A DNA stretch of 64,000 nt, taken from assembly GCA_965267435.1 (NCBI GenBank), contig OZ253960.1, positions 6,572,001-6,636,000 of the forward strand, given 5' to 3'. Positions 1 through 8,729 of the stretch are shown one piece after another. Each line of letters begins with the position of its first letter. The first letter of the stretch is position 1. The notes under the pieces are model-generated. The model worked only from the letters and a program-made list of their open reading frames with translations, had not been told where the DNA came from and ran no database searches. Both the position numbers and the translations under genes were made by a program. Origin of the DNA: JAWPMT01 sp965267435 (lineage in GTDB: Bacteria > Bacteroidota > Bacteroidia > Cytophagales > Cyclobacteriaceae).

Positions 1-74
1 GGTACCGTTTTATGGGTTCTTGTGAAGGTATGACTGCCAATAATTAGACAAAATTGGCTACCTTCTGCAAAACA

Positions 75-86
75 TGACATAAGTCA
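75..86 (+). promoter_or_regulatory. FNR-type box 1, upstream of the cbb3 oxidase operon
   Basis: TGACATAAGTCA is a perfect palindrome with the form TGAY-N4-RTCA, like the core of FNR sites. It ends 74 bases before the ccoS start codon. The identical sequence (read on the other strand) recurs at 27867-27878. A weak TAnnTTTG-like element (CAGGTCTG, 111-118) lies 30.5 bases from its centre, as expected for an activator-dependent promoter. The first 70 bases of the window hold no recognisable gene; the end of an upstream ccoI cannot be confirmed. Confidence 0.6.
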
Positions 87-160
87 TAAAATGCGATGTT
101 AGTGGTCATGCAGGTCTGTCGGCCTCAATCGCTAAAATTGCTCCAAACTAATGTGCGTGC

Positions 161-319
161 ATGAAGGTCATCATCCTACTCATTCTGATAAGCCTAACTA
201 TTGCCATACTGTTTCTCGCAGCTTTCCTATGGGCTTCAAGGTCTGGCCAGTTTGAGGATGACTATACACCTTCCATTCGCATTCTCTTTCCTGATAACGA
301 AAATCAAAAAGACCATTAA
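161..319 (+). CDS. ccoS: cbb3-type cytochrome oxidase assembly protein CcoS
   Basis: This is a 52-residue protein with one N-terminal membrane helix (about residues 2-25, ending LWASRSGQFEDD). The helix, the W-A-x-x-S-G-Q-F-[DE]-D pattern after it and the short charged tail are typical of CcoS, which is needed for insertion of haem and copper into the cbb3 oxidase (family knowledge). Its TAA stop at 317-319 abuts the ATG of ccoNO at 320, so the two are translationally coupled. It is the first gene of the oxidase operon visible here. In many Bacteroidota a CcoI copper ATPase precedes it; that gene would lie outside the window. Confidence 0.88.
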   Translation: MKVIILLILISLTIAILFLAAFLWASRSGQFEDDYTPSIRILFPDNENQKDH

Positions 320-2497
320 ATGAGTACGACGCTGACCAAAGACGGGGCTGTGTCATCTCCCGAGCAAACCGGGGAGCTTGAGACGTTCTACTATGACAAT
401 CAAACAGTTCGATTGTTCATAATCGCTAGTGTAGCTTTTGGCATCATCGGCATGACCGTTGGCTTGCTAGTCGCCCTCCAATTTGTATACCCCGAACTCA
501 ACTTCGGTTTGCAATACACCACCTTCGGACGCATTCGGCCACTGCACACCAACGCAGTGATTTTCGCGTTTGTTGGGAACGGTATTTTTGCGGGAGTCTA
601 TTATTCTCTTCAGCGTCTGTGTAAGGCGCGGATGTTCAGCGACTTGCTGAGCAAGATCCACTTCTGGGGATGGCAGGCGATCATTCTCTCAGCGGCGATC
701 ACCCTTCCACTGGGGATCACCACCTCGAAGGAGTATGCTGAATTGGAGTGGCCCATAGATATCGCGATCGCCCTGATCTGGGTGGTCTTTGGTGTCAATA
801 TGTTTGGTACCATCTTCAAGCGTCGCGAGCGGCACTTGTATGTAGCCATCTGGTTTTACATCGCCACGTTTGTGACGGTCGCCGTACTTCACATTTTCAA
901 TTCCTTCGAGATTCCCGTTCATCTGTTCAAGAGCTATAGCTGGTTTGCAGGTGTGCAGGACGCACTAGTGCAGTGGTGGTATGGCCACAACGCAGTGGCA
1001 TTCTTCCTTACTACGCCTTACCTGGGCTTGATGTACTACTTCGTGCCGAAGGCATCCAATCGACCGATCTACAGTTATCGACTGTCGATCATACACTTTT
1101 GGGCCCTGATATTTATCTATATCTGGGCGGGACCTCACCACCTGCTGTACAACGCGTTGCCAGACTGGGCGCAGTCACTGGGAGTAGTATTCTCGATCAT
1201 GCTGATCGCGCCTTCCTGGGGTGGTATGCTCAATGGTCTGTTCACCCTTCGTGGTGCCTGGGACCGTGTACGGGAAGATCCCATTCTGAAATTCATGGTC
1301 GTGGCGGTATCCGCCTACGGTATGGCGACCCTGGAAGGCCCGTTGCTGTCTCTGAAAAATGTCAATGCGATTGCGCACTTCACCGATTGGATTGTGGCTC
1401 ACGTGCATGTGGGCGGATTGGGATGGAATGGCTTCCTGACCTTCGGTATGTTGTACTACCTGATCCCGAAACTTTGGAATACGGAGTTGTTCTCCAAGAA
1501 GCTGGCCAATGTCCACTTCTGGGTGGGTACACTCGGTATTGTCTTCTACGCGTTGCCACTGTACTTCGCGGGATTCACTCAGAGTCTGATGTGGAACGAA
1601 TTTACAGAAGCTGGTGTGTTGGCATATCCAAACTTCCTGGAGACGGTTACGCAGCTCAAACCTATGTATGCGATGAGGGCCTTTGGTGGGGCGCTCTACC
1701 TTGCTGGTGTGTTCATCATGGTTTACAACCTCTGGAAGACGGCCAAGAGCGGCAGCTTCATCAAGGAAACAGAGGCCAAAGCGGCTCCTCTGGCGCCAGG
1801 CTACGTGCCTCCGGCCAAGGACCACTGGCACAGAAGAATCTTTGAATGGCGACCTGTCAACATGCTGATCTGGAGTTTGGTCCTGATCATGATAGGGGGT
1901 GTCGTAGAGATGGTACCTACGTTCCTGATCAAGTCCAATGTCCCTACCATTGCCAGTGTGCAGCCATATACGCCGCTTGAGCTTGAGGGCAGGGACATTT
2001 ACATCCGAGAGGGCTGCAACGCCTGCCATACACAGATGGTACGTCCTTTCAGATCTGAAACTGAGCGCTATCAGGGAGAATACGCGAAGGCAGGAGAGTT
2101 TGTCTACGATCACCCCTTCTTGTGGGGCTCCAAACGTACAGGCCCCGACCTGCTGCGGGTGGGGGGCAAATACGCGAACAGTTGGCACTTCGTGCACATG
2201 TTAACGCCCAATGAGCTGTCTTCAGGCACGTTGATGCCACCATATCCCTGGTTGTACGAGCAAGATCTCAATACCAGTTATACACATGCCAAGATAGGTG
2301 CCATGCGAACTATGGGGGTTCCTTATCCGGAAATGTCAGAAGCAGACGTCCAAAATCAGCTGAGCTTCCAGGCTGAGGGAATCGTGACTGACTTAAAAGG
2401 GGAAGGGTTCTCGGTAAGCAAAGACAAGGAGATCATTGCATTGATCGCCTACCTGCAGCGGCTGGGTACTGATATAAGCAAAGTAGATCCTGAATAA
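320..2497 (+). CDS. ccoNO: cbb3-type cytochrome c oxidase, fused subunits I and II (CcoN-CcoO)
   Basis: This 725-residue protein reduces O2 in the cytoplasmic membrane and pumps protons. Residues 1 to about 510 are CcoN: haem/CuB ligands are visible as H76 (HTNAV), H223 (YGHNAV), H273-H274 (GPHHLLY) and H361/H363 (HVHVGGLGWNG). Y267 lies 44 residues after H223, the place of the Tyr-His cross-link in cbb3 enzymes. A membrane helix near 515-535 starts the CcoO part, with one haem-c motif CNACH at 566-570. The N/O fusion is common in Bacteroidota, whereas Proteobacteria carry separate genes. Together with ccoQ, ccoP and the assembly genes it forms a high-affinity oxidase operon suited to low oxygen. 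Confidence 0.96.
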   Translation: MSTTLTKDGAVSSPEQTGELETFYYDNQTVRLFIIASVAFGIIGMTVGLLVALQFVYPELNFGLQYTTFGRIRPLHTNAVIFAFVGNGIFAGVYYSLQRLCKARMFSDLLSKIHFWGWQAIILSAAITLPLGITTSKEYAELEWPIDIAIALIWVVFGVNMFGTIFKRRERHLYVAIWFYIATFVTVAVLHIFNSFEIPVHLFKSYSWFAGVQDALVQWWYGHNAVAFFLTTPYLGLMYYFVPKASNRPIYSYRLSIIHFWALIFIYIWAGPHHLLYNALPDWAQSLGVVFSIMLIAPSWGGMLNGLFTLRGAWDRVREDPILKFMVVAVSAYGMATLEGPLLSLKNVNAIAHFTDWIVAHVHVGGLGWNGFLTFGMLYYLIPKLWNTELFSKKLANVHFWVGTLGIVFYALPLYFAGFTQSLMWNEFTEAGVLAYPNFLETVTQLKPMYAMRAFGGALYLAGVFIMVYNLWKTAKSGSFIKETEAKAAPLAPGYVPPAKDHWHRRIFEWRPVNMLIWSLVLIMIGGVVEMVPTFLIKSNVPTIASVQPYTPLELEGRDIYIREGCNACHTQMVRPFRSETERYQGEYAKAGEFVYDHPFLWGSKRTGPDLLRVGGKYANSWHFVHMLTPNELSSGTLMPPYPWLYEQDLNTSYTHAKIGAMRTMGVPYPEMSEADVQNQLSFQAEGIVTDLKGEGFSVSKDKEIIALIAYLQRLGTDISKVDPE

Positions 2498-2510
2498 CGA
2501 ATAGAGACCG

Positions 2511-2687
2511 ATGCTGAAGTTTATCAAACACCACATGGAGACGATTGCGGGTATCGAGCTTTTCCCGTTGCTCTCCTTCATCATATTCTTCCTCTTTTTC
2601 ACAATCTGCCTCATATGGGTAGTCCGAGCAGACAAGAAGAGGATGGATGAAATCTCAAAGTTGCCATTAGAAAATGAAAACGAATAG
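2511..2687 (+). CDS. ccoQ: cbb3-type cytochrome oxidase subunit CcoQ
   Basis: This 58-residue protein (start MLKFIKHHMETI) has one hydrophobic helix at about 16-43 followed by a charged tail containing RADKKRMDE. Size, topology and position between ccoO and ccoP are those of CcoQ/FixQ, a small single-helix subunit that stabilises CcoP in the complex (family knowledge). The assignment rests on context and topology more than on sequence motifs. Its 3' end overlaps an upstream possible start of ccoP (2674), so the two are closely coupled. Confidence 0.8.
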   Translation: MLKFIKHHMETIAGIELFPLLSFIIFFLFFTICLIWVVRADKKRMDEISKLPLENENE

Positions 2688-2715
2688 CCCCTGGCCCTTT
2701 CAAAAACGAGTGATC

Positions 2716-3624
2716 ATGAACAAGAAAATCGTTTCTCTACTATCTATTCTCTTGCCCGGTCTGGCTACCGCTCAGGCAGCTGACAGCAGCGGGGGCTATC
2801 TCCTGGAGATCGTATTGGCGCTGGCGGTTGTCGTGGCAGTCATTGCACTAATCGTACTGGCAGTGACCCTCAACGTGGTAAAGGCACTTTTGGCGGCACA
2901 GAAGGAAGACGAGGCCTCGGAGGCGGTGGTTGAAGAGGAACCGTCTGCTGTCGGCAAATTTTGGGTGTCGATCAATGACTTCCAGCCCATCGAAGAGGAA
3001 TCCTCAGTACTGACCGATCATGAGTATGACGGCATCCGTGAGCTAGACAACAACCTACCTCCATGGTGGAAGTGGTTGTTTTATGCGACCATCGGATTTG
3101 CCGCGATCTACCTTGTCTATTTCCATGTATTGGGGATGGGGCCATCCTCCAATGAAGAATACATAGCAGAAATGGAAGCTGCGGACATACAAAAAATTGC
3201 TTATCAGGCACAACTTGCGGCCAGCATGGGCGATGCCGAGATCCCGACGGAAGGGCCTGAGGCGATATTGGCTGGTCAGTCAGTATTCATCAAGTTTTGC
3301 GCCGCATGCCATGGTAACGCCGGCCAGGGAGGTCCCATCGGACCCAACTTGACTGACCAATATTGGCTGCATGGCGGTTCGCGAGGCGAAATCCTTAGTA
3401 CAATAGAGAATGGAGTTCCTGCCAAGGGTATGGTTCCCTGGAAGGGGCAGCTCGCACCTACCGAGATACAGCAATTGGCATCGTACATCATCTCCCTGGA
3501 AGGTACCAACCCTCCTGACGGTAAGGCACCACAAGGGGACCTTTATGAGAGACCCGCGGAGGAAGGAGAAGCGGAAGAGGCAGAGGAAGCGGAGGCGGGT
3601 GAGCCTGTAGCATTAAATGAGTGA
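2716..3624 (+). CDS. ccoP: cbb3-type cytochrome c oxidase, cytochrome c subunit CcoP (single haem)
   Basis: From the ATG at 2716 the protein has 302 residues. An in-frame ATG at 2674 would add 14 residues; 2716 is preferred because it starts directly at a signal-like MNKK segment. A hydrophobic stretch (about 28-55) and a second helix after PPWWKW (about 115-140) precede a C-terminal cytochrome c domain with a single CAACH motif at 195-199. Proteobacterial CcoP usually has two haem-c motifs; no second CXXCH is present here, as in other Bacteroidota. The C-terminus is a Glu/Ala-rich tail. It passes electrons to the CcoO part. The stop codon overlaps the start of ccoG by 8 bases. Confidence 0.92.
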   Translation: MNKKIVSLLSILLPGLATAQAADSSGGYLLEIVLALAVVVAVIALIVLAVTLNVVKALLAAQKEDEASEAVVEEEPSAVGKFWVSINDFQPIEEESSVLTDHEYDGIRELDNNLPPWWKWLFYATIGFAAIYLVYFHVLGMGPSSNEEYIAEMEAADIQKIAYQAQLAASMGDAEIPTEGPEAILAGQSVFIKFCAACHGNAGQGGPIGPNLTDQYWLHGGSRGEILSTIENGVPAKGMVPWKGQLAPTEIQQLASYIISLEGTNPPDGKAPQGDLYERPAEEGEAEEAEEAEAGEPVALNE

Positions 3625-5059
3625 GACAACAGTCGAGGAGAAACAACGCAAGGACGAAGGGTTCGAGGAGCTTTATCGCGACGAATCCTTTCGTGATGCG
3701 ATCAGTACGGTAGACGAGAAAGGCAAGCGCATCTGGGTCTACCCCAAGAAGCCTAAAGGTCGGTTCTTCAATTGGAGGGCCGTAGTCAGCGTTTTCCTGC
3801 TCGCGTTTCTATTCCTTGCTCCCATCATTAAGATCAACGGGCAGCCGATGCTGCTCTTTGATTTTTTTAATAGGAAGTTTGTGATCTTCGGTCAGATTTT
3901 TTGGCCTCAGGATTTCCATTTATTTGTTCTCGGCGTCATCGCCACTGTTGTTTTCATTATTGTATTTACCGTGGCCTACGGCCGTATCTTCTGCGGTTGG
4001 GTGTGCCCTCAGACCATTTTTATGGAAATGGTCTTCCGCCGTATTGAGTACTGGATCGAGGGTGACTACATGGCGCAGCGTAAGCTCAGCAAGCAGCCCT
4101 GGGATAGCGAGAAGATCTTGAAGCGTGGGGCCAAGCACCTGATCTACGTCGTGATCTCGTTTCTCATCATGCATACATTCATCTCCTACCTGATCGGGTT
4201 TGAGAGTATGCTGGCACTGGTTCAATCTCCACCTACCGAAAACATCGGCGGATTCACCGCCATGTTGGGATTCACCGCAGCATTTTACGTGGTATTTTCA
4301 CAACTCCGAGAACAAGTATGCACGACCATTTGTCCCTATGGACGACTGCAGGGTGTCTTGCTGGACAGGAATAGTATTGTGGTGGCTTACGACCATCAGC
4401 GTGGTGAGCCGCGTGGTAAGATCCGAAAAGGACAGGAGAGGGGTAGCCAGGGCGACTGCATTGACTGCAAGCAGTGTGTTGTGGTATGCCCAACAGGCAT
4501 TGACATCCGCAACGGTACACAACTGGAGTGTGTGAACTGCACGGCTTGCATCGACGCCTGCGATAGCATCATGGATCGGGTAGGCTATGACCGAGGGCTG
4601 ATACGGTATGCTTCGGAAGCGAATATTTCGGATCAGGTGCCCTTTCGATTTACAGGTCGTCTGAAATTTTACTCGGTGGTACTGACGGTCATAGTAGGCC
4701 TGTTGGTATCGCTCCTGCTTCTCCGGTCGGACATAGAAGCCACGGTATTGCGTACTCCGGGTATGCTCTACCAGGATCGCGAGGATGGCACCATCAGCAA
4801 TCTGTACAATTACAAAGTGGTGAATAAGACCTCCAATGAGGTCCCGTATGAATTCCGGGTAGAGGGTGCCGAAGCCACCATAGAATTGGTAGGTGAACTG
4901 CGGCCGGTGTCTGGTGAGTCGGTCGCCGAGGGTGCACTGTTCATTATTATGAACAAAGAGGACATTGAAAAAATGTCGACCAAGTTGAAGGTAGGCATCT
5001 TTCGGGGAGACGAGCGGCTCCAAACGATAAAGACCACCTTCCTGGGGCCGGCAAATTAA
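3617..5059 (+). CDS. ccoG: cytochrome c oxidase accessory protein CcoG (FixG/RdxA)
   Basis: This 480-residue membrane ferredoxin has several membrane helices (first at about 54-76), a CTTICPYGR motif from C235, and two 4Fe-4S cysteine clusters: C281/C284/C287/C291 followed by P292, and a second CVNCTACIDAC set near 306-317. A further helix (about 350-370) is followed by an extracytoplasmic C-terminal domain. CcoG homologues reduce copper for delivery to the cbb3 oxidase (family knowledge). It overlaps ccoP by 8 bases and is followed by ccoH after 11 bases, the usual gene order. Confidence 0.95.
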   Translation: MSETTVEEKQRKDEGFEELYRDESFRDAISTVDEKGKRIWVYPKKPKGRFFNWRAVVSVFLLAFLFLAPIIKINGQPMLLFDFFNRKFVIFGQIFWPQDFHLFVLGVIATVVFIIVFTVAYGRIFCGWVCPQTIFMEMVFRRIEYWIEGDYMAQRKLSKQPWDSEKILKRGAKHLIYVVISFLIMHTFISYLIGFESMLALVQSPPTENIGGFTAMLGFTAAFYVVFSQLREQVCTTICPYGRLQGVLLDRNSIVVAYDHQRGEPRGKIRKGQERGSQGDCIDCKQCVVVCPTGIDIRNGTQLECVNCTACIDACDSIMDRVGYDRGLIRYASEANISDQVPFRFTGRLKFYSVVLTVIVGLLVSLLLLRSDIEATVLRTPGMLYQDREDGTISNLYNYKVVNKTSNEVPYEFRVEGAEATIELVGELRPVSGESVAEGALFIIMNKEDIEKMSTKLKVGIFRGDERLQTIKTTFLGPAN

Positions 5060-5070
5060 AATTTGAGATC

Positions 5071-5487
5071 ATGAATTGGGGACACGGACTGACAATCAGC
5101 TTCATATTATTTGCGGGGATCATGGCCTGGATGGTGGTCGGTAGCTTCAAGCAGAACGTCGATCTGGTGACGGATGAGTACTACAAAGCAGAGCTCGAGT
5201 ACCAGGATCGGATGGACGAGATTCAGAACACGACCGAGGATGCTCAGATCACTGTGTCGCAGACTTCCGAGAAGATTGCGCTTAAGTTTCCAGCGGTCCC
5301 CGATGAGGGTGAGATCCACCTTTACAGACCTTCTGACAGTCGGCATGATCGACATTTCAATGTCCCGGATGGGAAGACTGCCGCAGAGATCGAGCTGCAG
5401 GGACTGCTGAAGGGCTACTATATTTTGAAAATGACCTGGACAGTAGACGGGAAACGCTACTACCAGGAGAAAGGCGTATTTATCTGA
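5071..5487 (+). CDS. ccoH: cbb3 oxidase assembly protein CcoH (FixH family)
   Basis: This 138-residue protein has an N-terminal helix (about 4-24) beginning MNWGHGLT, then an extracytoplasmic domain with the family-typical start VDLVTDEYYKAELEYQ and an end resembling TVDGKRYYQEKGVFI. FixH/CcoH proteins bind CcoN and the assembly machinery and are needed for a stable cbb3 complex (family knowledge). The stop codon TGA shares one base with the ATG of the next gene (TGATG), which points to translational coupling in the operon. Confidence 0.9.
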   Translation: MNWGHGLTISFILFAGIMAWMVVGSFKQNVDLVTDEYYKAELEYQDRMDEIQNTTEDAQITVSQTSEKIALKFPAVPDEGEIHLYRPSDSRHDRHFNVPDGKTAAEIELQGLLKGYYILKMTWTVDGKRYYQEKGVFI

Positions 5488-6185
5488 TGCTGACACTGGT
5501 CACAGGTCTGACGCTCGGAGTCATCGGGAGCTTGCACTGCATGGGCATGTGTGGCCCACTGGCGATGGCTCTGCCGTACAGGACCAGTGCCCCGGTACCT
5601 CGTGTCGCGAGGGCGTCCCTTTACAGCCTGGGGCGAACACTTACTTATATATTATTAGGCGTGCTCCTCGCGACGCTCGGGGAGGTAGCTACGATGGCTG
5701 GTGTTCAGCGTATCCTTTCTGTAGCCTTGGGCAGCCTGCTGATATTTCTGATCGTCTTCCCGAGGTATTACCGGCAGCTATCGGACAACCTTGAGAGAAC
5801 TACCTTCTACTCTCGTATCAAGACAGGTATCCGCTCGCAGTTTCAGCGACGGAGCTTCCTCGCCTTTTTTACCACGGGGATGCTCAATGGCCTGTTACCG
5901 TGTACGATGGTATACCTGGCAGCCTTCGCTGCCATCAATACTGGTAGCTGGCAAAGTGGCTCGCTCCTCATGTTGGGCTTTGGTCTCGGGACTTCACCAG
6001 CGTTGATCGCAATGGCAGCGGCGCCGTCCCTGTCGCTCTTTGGCCGCATCAACTGGCGGAGGGTGGTGCCTGTGGTGGCGGTGCTGGCTGGCACACTGAT
6101 GATCGTCCGTGGTGTGGCCACGGAATTGCCTGATGTACCCGCTCTAGGGATGCTCAATCCCAAGGACCTGACCTTGTGTCGCTAA
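5487..6185 (+). CDS. sulfite exporter TauE/SafE-like (DsbD_2) membrane protein of the cbb3 operon
   Basis: This 232-residue integral membrane protein has about six helices. Near the N-terminus is the diagnostic GSLHCMGMCGPLA stretch, whose two cysteines in an HCxGMCGP context are typical of the cytochrome biogenesis transmembrane (DsbD_2, PF13386) branch. Members next to cco genes are generally taken to help copper handling or redox steps in cbb3 maturation, but the biochemical role is not settled. It overlaps ccoH by one base and hemN follows 10 bases later. Confidence 0.85.
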   Translation: MLTLVTGLTLGVIGSLHCMGMCGPLAMALPYRTSAPVPRVARASLYSLGRTLTYILLGVLLATLGEVATMAGVQRILSVALGSLLIFLIVFPRYYRQLSDNLERTTFYSRIKTGIRSQFQRRSFLAFFTTGMLNGLLPCTMVYLAAFAAINTGSWQSGSLLMLGFGLGTSPALIAMAAAPSLSLFGRINWRRVVPVVAVLAGTLMIVRGVATELPDVPALGMLNPKDLTLCR

Positions 6186-6195
6186 ATCTGTGAAT

Positions 6196-7545
6196 ATGCA
6201 GCACCTGCTCAAAAAATATAATGTCCCCGCGCCAAGATACACAAGCTATCCCACCGTACCGATGTGGGACGAGACTACGTGGACCATCGATGGGTGGAAG
6301 AAGGCGCTCCAGGAGGCTTTCTGGGTAAATAGCCGCGAGTTGAGCCTTTACATTCATCTGCCGTATTGTGAGCACCTCTGCACCTACTGCGGCTGCCACA
6401 AGTACATCACCAAAAATCACTCGGTGGAAGCGCCCTACATCGACGCCGTACTCGCTGAGTGGAAGATGTATGCGGAACTGCTGGGAAGCAAGCCTGTATT
6501 AAAGGAGCTGCACCTGGGGGGAGGCACGCCCACGTTTTTCCAGGCGAGTGAACTGGAAAGGCTTATTACCGGTATTCTCGAGTACTGTGATACCTCGGAC
6601 GATACTTCAATTAGTTTGGAGGGGCATCCGTCCAATACGACATCCGATCATTTGCGTACGCTTCATGACCTCGGCGCCCGGCGACTGAGCTTGGGTATCC
6701 AGGATTTCGATAAGGAAGTGCAAAGGGTGATCCATAGGCTGCAGAGCCAGGAAGAGGTCGAGGCCATTGTAAAGGAGGCCCGAGATCTGGGATATGATTC
6801 CATCAACTTTGACCTGATCTATGGGCTACCGCTGCAGTCTGCGGATACCATTGCCAGGACTGTGGCTATCGTAAAGGATCTCCGACCTGATCGCATTGCC
6901 TACTACAGTTACGCGCATGTCCCCTGGATGCGGCCCGCACAGAAGTCCTTTGAGCACCTACTCCCCAGTCAGGAAGAAAAGCTCGCCATGTACCTGCAAG
7001 GCAAAGAATTGCTGGGCGAAGCAGGCTATCGCGAGATCGGAATGGACCACTTTTCGTTGCCGTCCGAGGAACTCTATCTGGCTCACGTTGAAGGACGCCT
7101 GCACAGAAACTTCATGGGATATACCATCCAGTCGACCAATCTGGCACTGGGTCTGGGCGCTAGCGCTATTGGTGACTCCTGGACAGGATTTGCACAGAAC
7201 GAGAAGGACGTCCGGCGATACCAGGAAATCGTCAGGTCAGGGGAACTGCCTGTCATCAAAGGCCATTTGCTGACATCTGAAGATCTGTTTTTCAGGCACC
7301 ACATCCTTAATCTGATGTGCCAGGGAGCCACGTCCTGGACGCCTGAGGAGATAGATCGCCACGGCCTTTCGGTCAATTGGGAGTTGATCGACGAGCTCAG
7401 AAGAGATGAACTCATCCATGTCACTGACACCAGCTTGCAAGTCACCTTACTTGGGAGACAATTTCTGCGCAATGTCAGTATGGCCTTCGATGCGAGGCTA
7501 TGGCGCAAGAAGGGTGGTACTCCCGGATTCAGTCAGGCGATCTAG
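6196..7545 (+). CDS. hemN: oxygen-independent coproporphyrinogen III oxidase
   Basis: This radical-SAM enzyme of about 449 residues converts coproporphyrinogen III to protoporphyrinogen IX without O2 in haem synthesis. The radical-SAM cysteines lie in HLPYCEHLCTYCGCHK near residue 59 (C-x3-C-x2-C, plus the extra Cys typical of true HemN). The GGGTPT loop follows, and the C-terminal HemN domain is complete. An in-frame GTG at 6190 could add two residues. It is the last gene of the cco cluster, which makes sense because the cbb3 oxidase needs haem when oxygen is scarce. No terminator was seen right after it; the following 200 bases contain repeat A and FNR box 2. Confidence 0.95.
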   Translation: MQHLLKKYNVPAPRYTSYPTVPMWDETTWTIDGWKKALQEAFWVNSRELSLYIHLPYCEHLCTYCGCHKYITKNHSVEAPYIDAVLAEWKMYAELLGSKPVLKELHLGGGTPTFFQASELERLITGILEYCDTSDDTSISLEGHPSNTTSDHLRTLHDLGARRLSLGIQDFDKEVQRVIHRLQSQEEVEAIVKEARDLGYDSINFDLIYGLPLQSADTIARTVAIVKDLRPDRIAYYSYAHVPWMRPAQKSFEHLLPSQEEKLAMYLQGKELLGEAGYREIGMDHFSLPSEELYLAHVEGRLHRNFMGYTIQSTNLALGLGASAIGDSWTGFAQNEKDVRRYQEIVRSGELPVIKGHLLTSEDLFFRHHILNLMCQGATSWTPEEIDRHGLSVNWELIDELRRDELIHVTDTSLQVTLLGRQFLRNVSMAFDARLWRKKGGTPGFSQAI

Positions 7546-7576
7546 TGTCTTACGAATTCCAGGTTTAGGTCTTCGG

Positions 7577-7665
7577 GTTCAAAGTTGGGGCAAACAATGA
7601 ACGTTGAACAATGAACTTGGAACAGGATCGCGGATCCCCATGAACAAGGAACCCCGTCAAGTTCG
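7577..7665. repeat. intergenic repeat family, copy A
   Basis: This stretch is full of GTTC/GAAC words in alternating orientation: GTTCAAAGTT, GAACGTTGAAC, TTGGAAC and GAACAAGGAACC. The words GTTCAAAGTT and GAACGTTGAAC are shared with copy C (17069-17143), and CCAGGTTT-CGGGTTC just before it (7559-7580) resembles copy D. It can fold into imperfect hairpins. It lies 5 bases before FNR box 2. Confidence 0.55.
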
Positions 7666-7669
7666 AAAC

Positions 7670-7681
7670 TGATGAAAATCA
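7670..7681 (+). promoter_or_regulatory. FNR-type box 2 and promoter of the tandem usp gene
   Basis: TGATGAAAATCA fits TGAY-N4-RTCA. Its centre is 29.5 bases before a -7-like element TATCTTTTG (7705-7713), a close relative of the Bacteroidota TAnnTTTG box. That places the box near -41.5 of the expected start site (about 7717), the class II activator position. It ends 68 bases before the ATG at 7750. Confidence 0.62.
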
Positions 7682-7749
7682 AATGAAATGCGTTCGGTGT
7701 TGCATATCTTTTGCGTTAGATATTATAGAGGAAACAAATAGCAGAACCC

Positions 7750-8595
7750 ATGAAACGATTACTAGTACCCACGGACTTTTCTAAGGAGGCTGGTTATGCT
7801 TTGGATGTAGCCGCTGATCTATGCACCAAGATCGAGGACTCCAGCATCGTGTTGCTACATGTGATGGAAGTGCCTTTTGGCTCTTTTAGCGTGATGGGTG
7901 AGGTCCATACAGACTATGCCTTCGAGCAGCTCTATCAAGTGAAGTTGATAGAAAAAACGAAAGAGCGTCTCGCAGAGCTGGAGGACCAGCTAAAGAAGAG
8001 AGGCGTCAATGTCTCCTCCAATCTGGTTTTTGGCAATGCTTTTGAGAACATCGCCTCGACGATCTCCGAAGAGGATGTTGAACTTGTGGTGATAGGCTCC
8101 AAAGGTGCCTCCGGACTGGCAGAAGTATTTATAGGCTCCAATGCCGAGCGAGTGATTCGCAATGCGAAGTGCCCCGTTCTCACCGTGAAGGGCCCCACAG
8201 ATATACTGAGCATTAAAAGTCTGGTGATGGCGACAGACACATCCCCTGAGCAGGAACCAGTAGTCAAGGAGATCCAGAAGCTCCAGCAACTGCTCGATAT
8301 CAATATCCATGTTGTACGTGTGATCACACCGTACAACTTCCTTGCGCGTGGACATGCGCTTCAGCAGTTGAAGGAGTTTGCCAACAAGGTGAAACTGGAA
8401 GACTATACCCTGGATACCATTGAAGCGGAGTTTGCCGACGAAGGCATCATTGACTTTGCGGAGAAACACAACATCGGCTTGGTAGCCATGGGTACGCACG
8501 GACGCAAAGGTCTGGCGCACTTCTTTGGTGGCAGTACCGCGGAAGACGTAGCAAACCACTCCAAGATCCCTATCTGGACGATGAAGATGGGGTGA
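7750..8595 (+). CDS. universal stress protein, tandem UspA domains
   Basis: This 281-residue cytoplasmic protein has two UspA-type domains. The first (about 1-148) begins MKRLLVPTDFSKEAGYAL and carries the ATP-binding loop G-x2-G-x9-G-S as VIGSKGASG...GSNAERVI. The second (about 153-281) ends with MGTHGRKGLAHFFGGSTAE. Both keep nucleotide-binding loops, so it probably binds ATP. Partners are unknown. It stands alone behind FNR box 2 and repeat A, next to a second Usp-like gene; in other bacteria usp genes are often induced under low oxygen or starvation, which fits the box. Confidence 0.88.
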   Translation: MKRLLVPTDFSKEAGYALDVAADLCTKIEDSSIVLLHVMEVPFGSFSVMGEVHTDYAFEQLYQVKLIEKTKERLAELEDQLKKRGVNVSSNLVFGNAFENIASTISEEDVELVVIGSKGASGLAEVFIGSNAERVIRNAKCPVLTVKGPTDILSIKSLVMATDTSPEQEPVVKEIQKLQQLLDINIHVVRVITPYNFLARGHALQQLKEFANKVKLEDYTLDTIEAEFADEGIIDFAEKHNIGLVAMGTHGRKGLAHFFGGSTAEDVANHSKIPIWTMKMG

Positions 8596-8625
8596 CCGGT
8601 AGTGTTTTAGTGTTTGGGTTGATAA

Positions 8626-8729
8626 GTTTTTGGGTGTGTCTCGATACGGTCGGGTCAGCACAGAAGTGGCATAACCACCTTCGACTTGTACGGGTACCGC
8701 AAATCTCAAAAACCTAAACACCCAAAAAC
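8626..8729. repeat. intergenic inverted repeat with 12-base arms
   Basis: GTTTTTGGGTGT (8626-8637) is exactly complementary to ACACCCAAAAAC (8718-8729), with about 80 bases between. Further GGGTT/AACCC words on both sides extend the similarity. It lies just after the tandem usp gene and may act as a terminator or be a dead mobile element; no coding sequence was seen within it. The following stretch to 8928 is GC-rich and has no gene that can be supported. Confidence 0.55.

Noticed and set aside
973..1845. A 290-codon frame on the plus strand inside ccoNO, and a 340-codon minus-strand frame at 1175-2197
   Set aside because: Both lie wholly inside the oxidase gene, whose protein is complete with all ligands; the alternative frames show no family features and arise from codon bias.
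2674..2718. Upstream ATG of ccoP at 2674
   Set aside because: It would put 14 extra residues (MKTNSPWPFQKRVI) before a signal-like MNKK start; possible but less likely.
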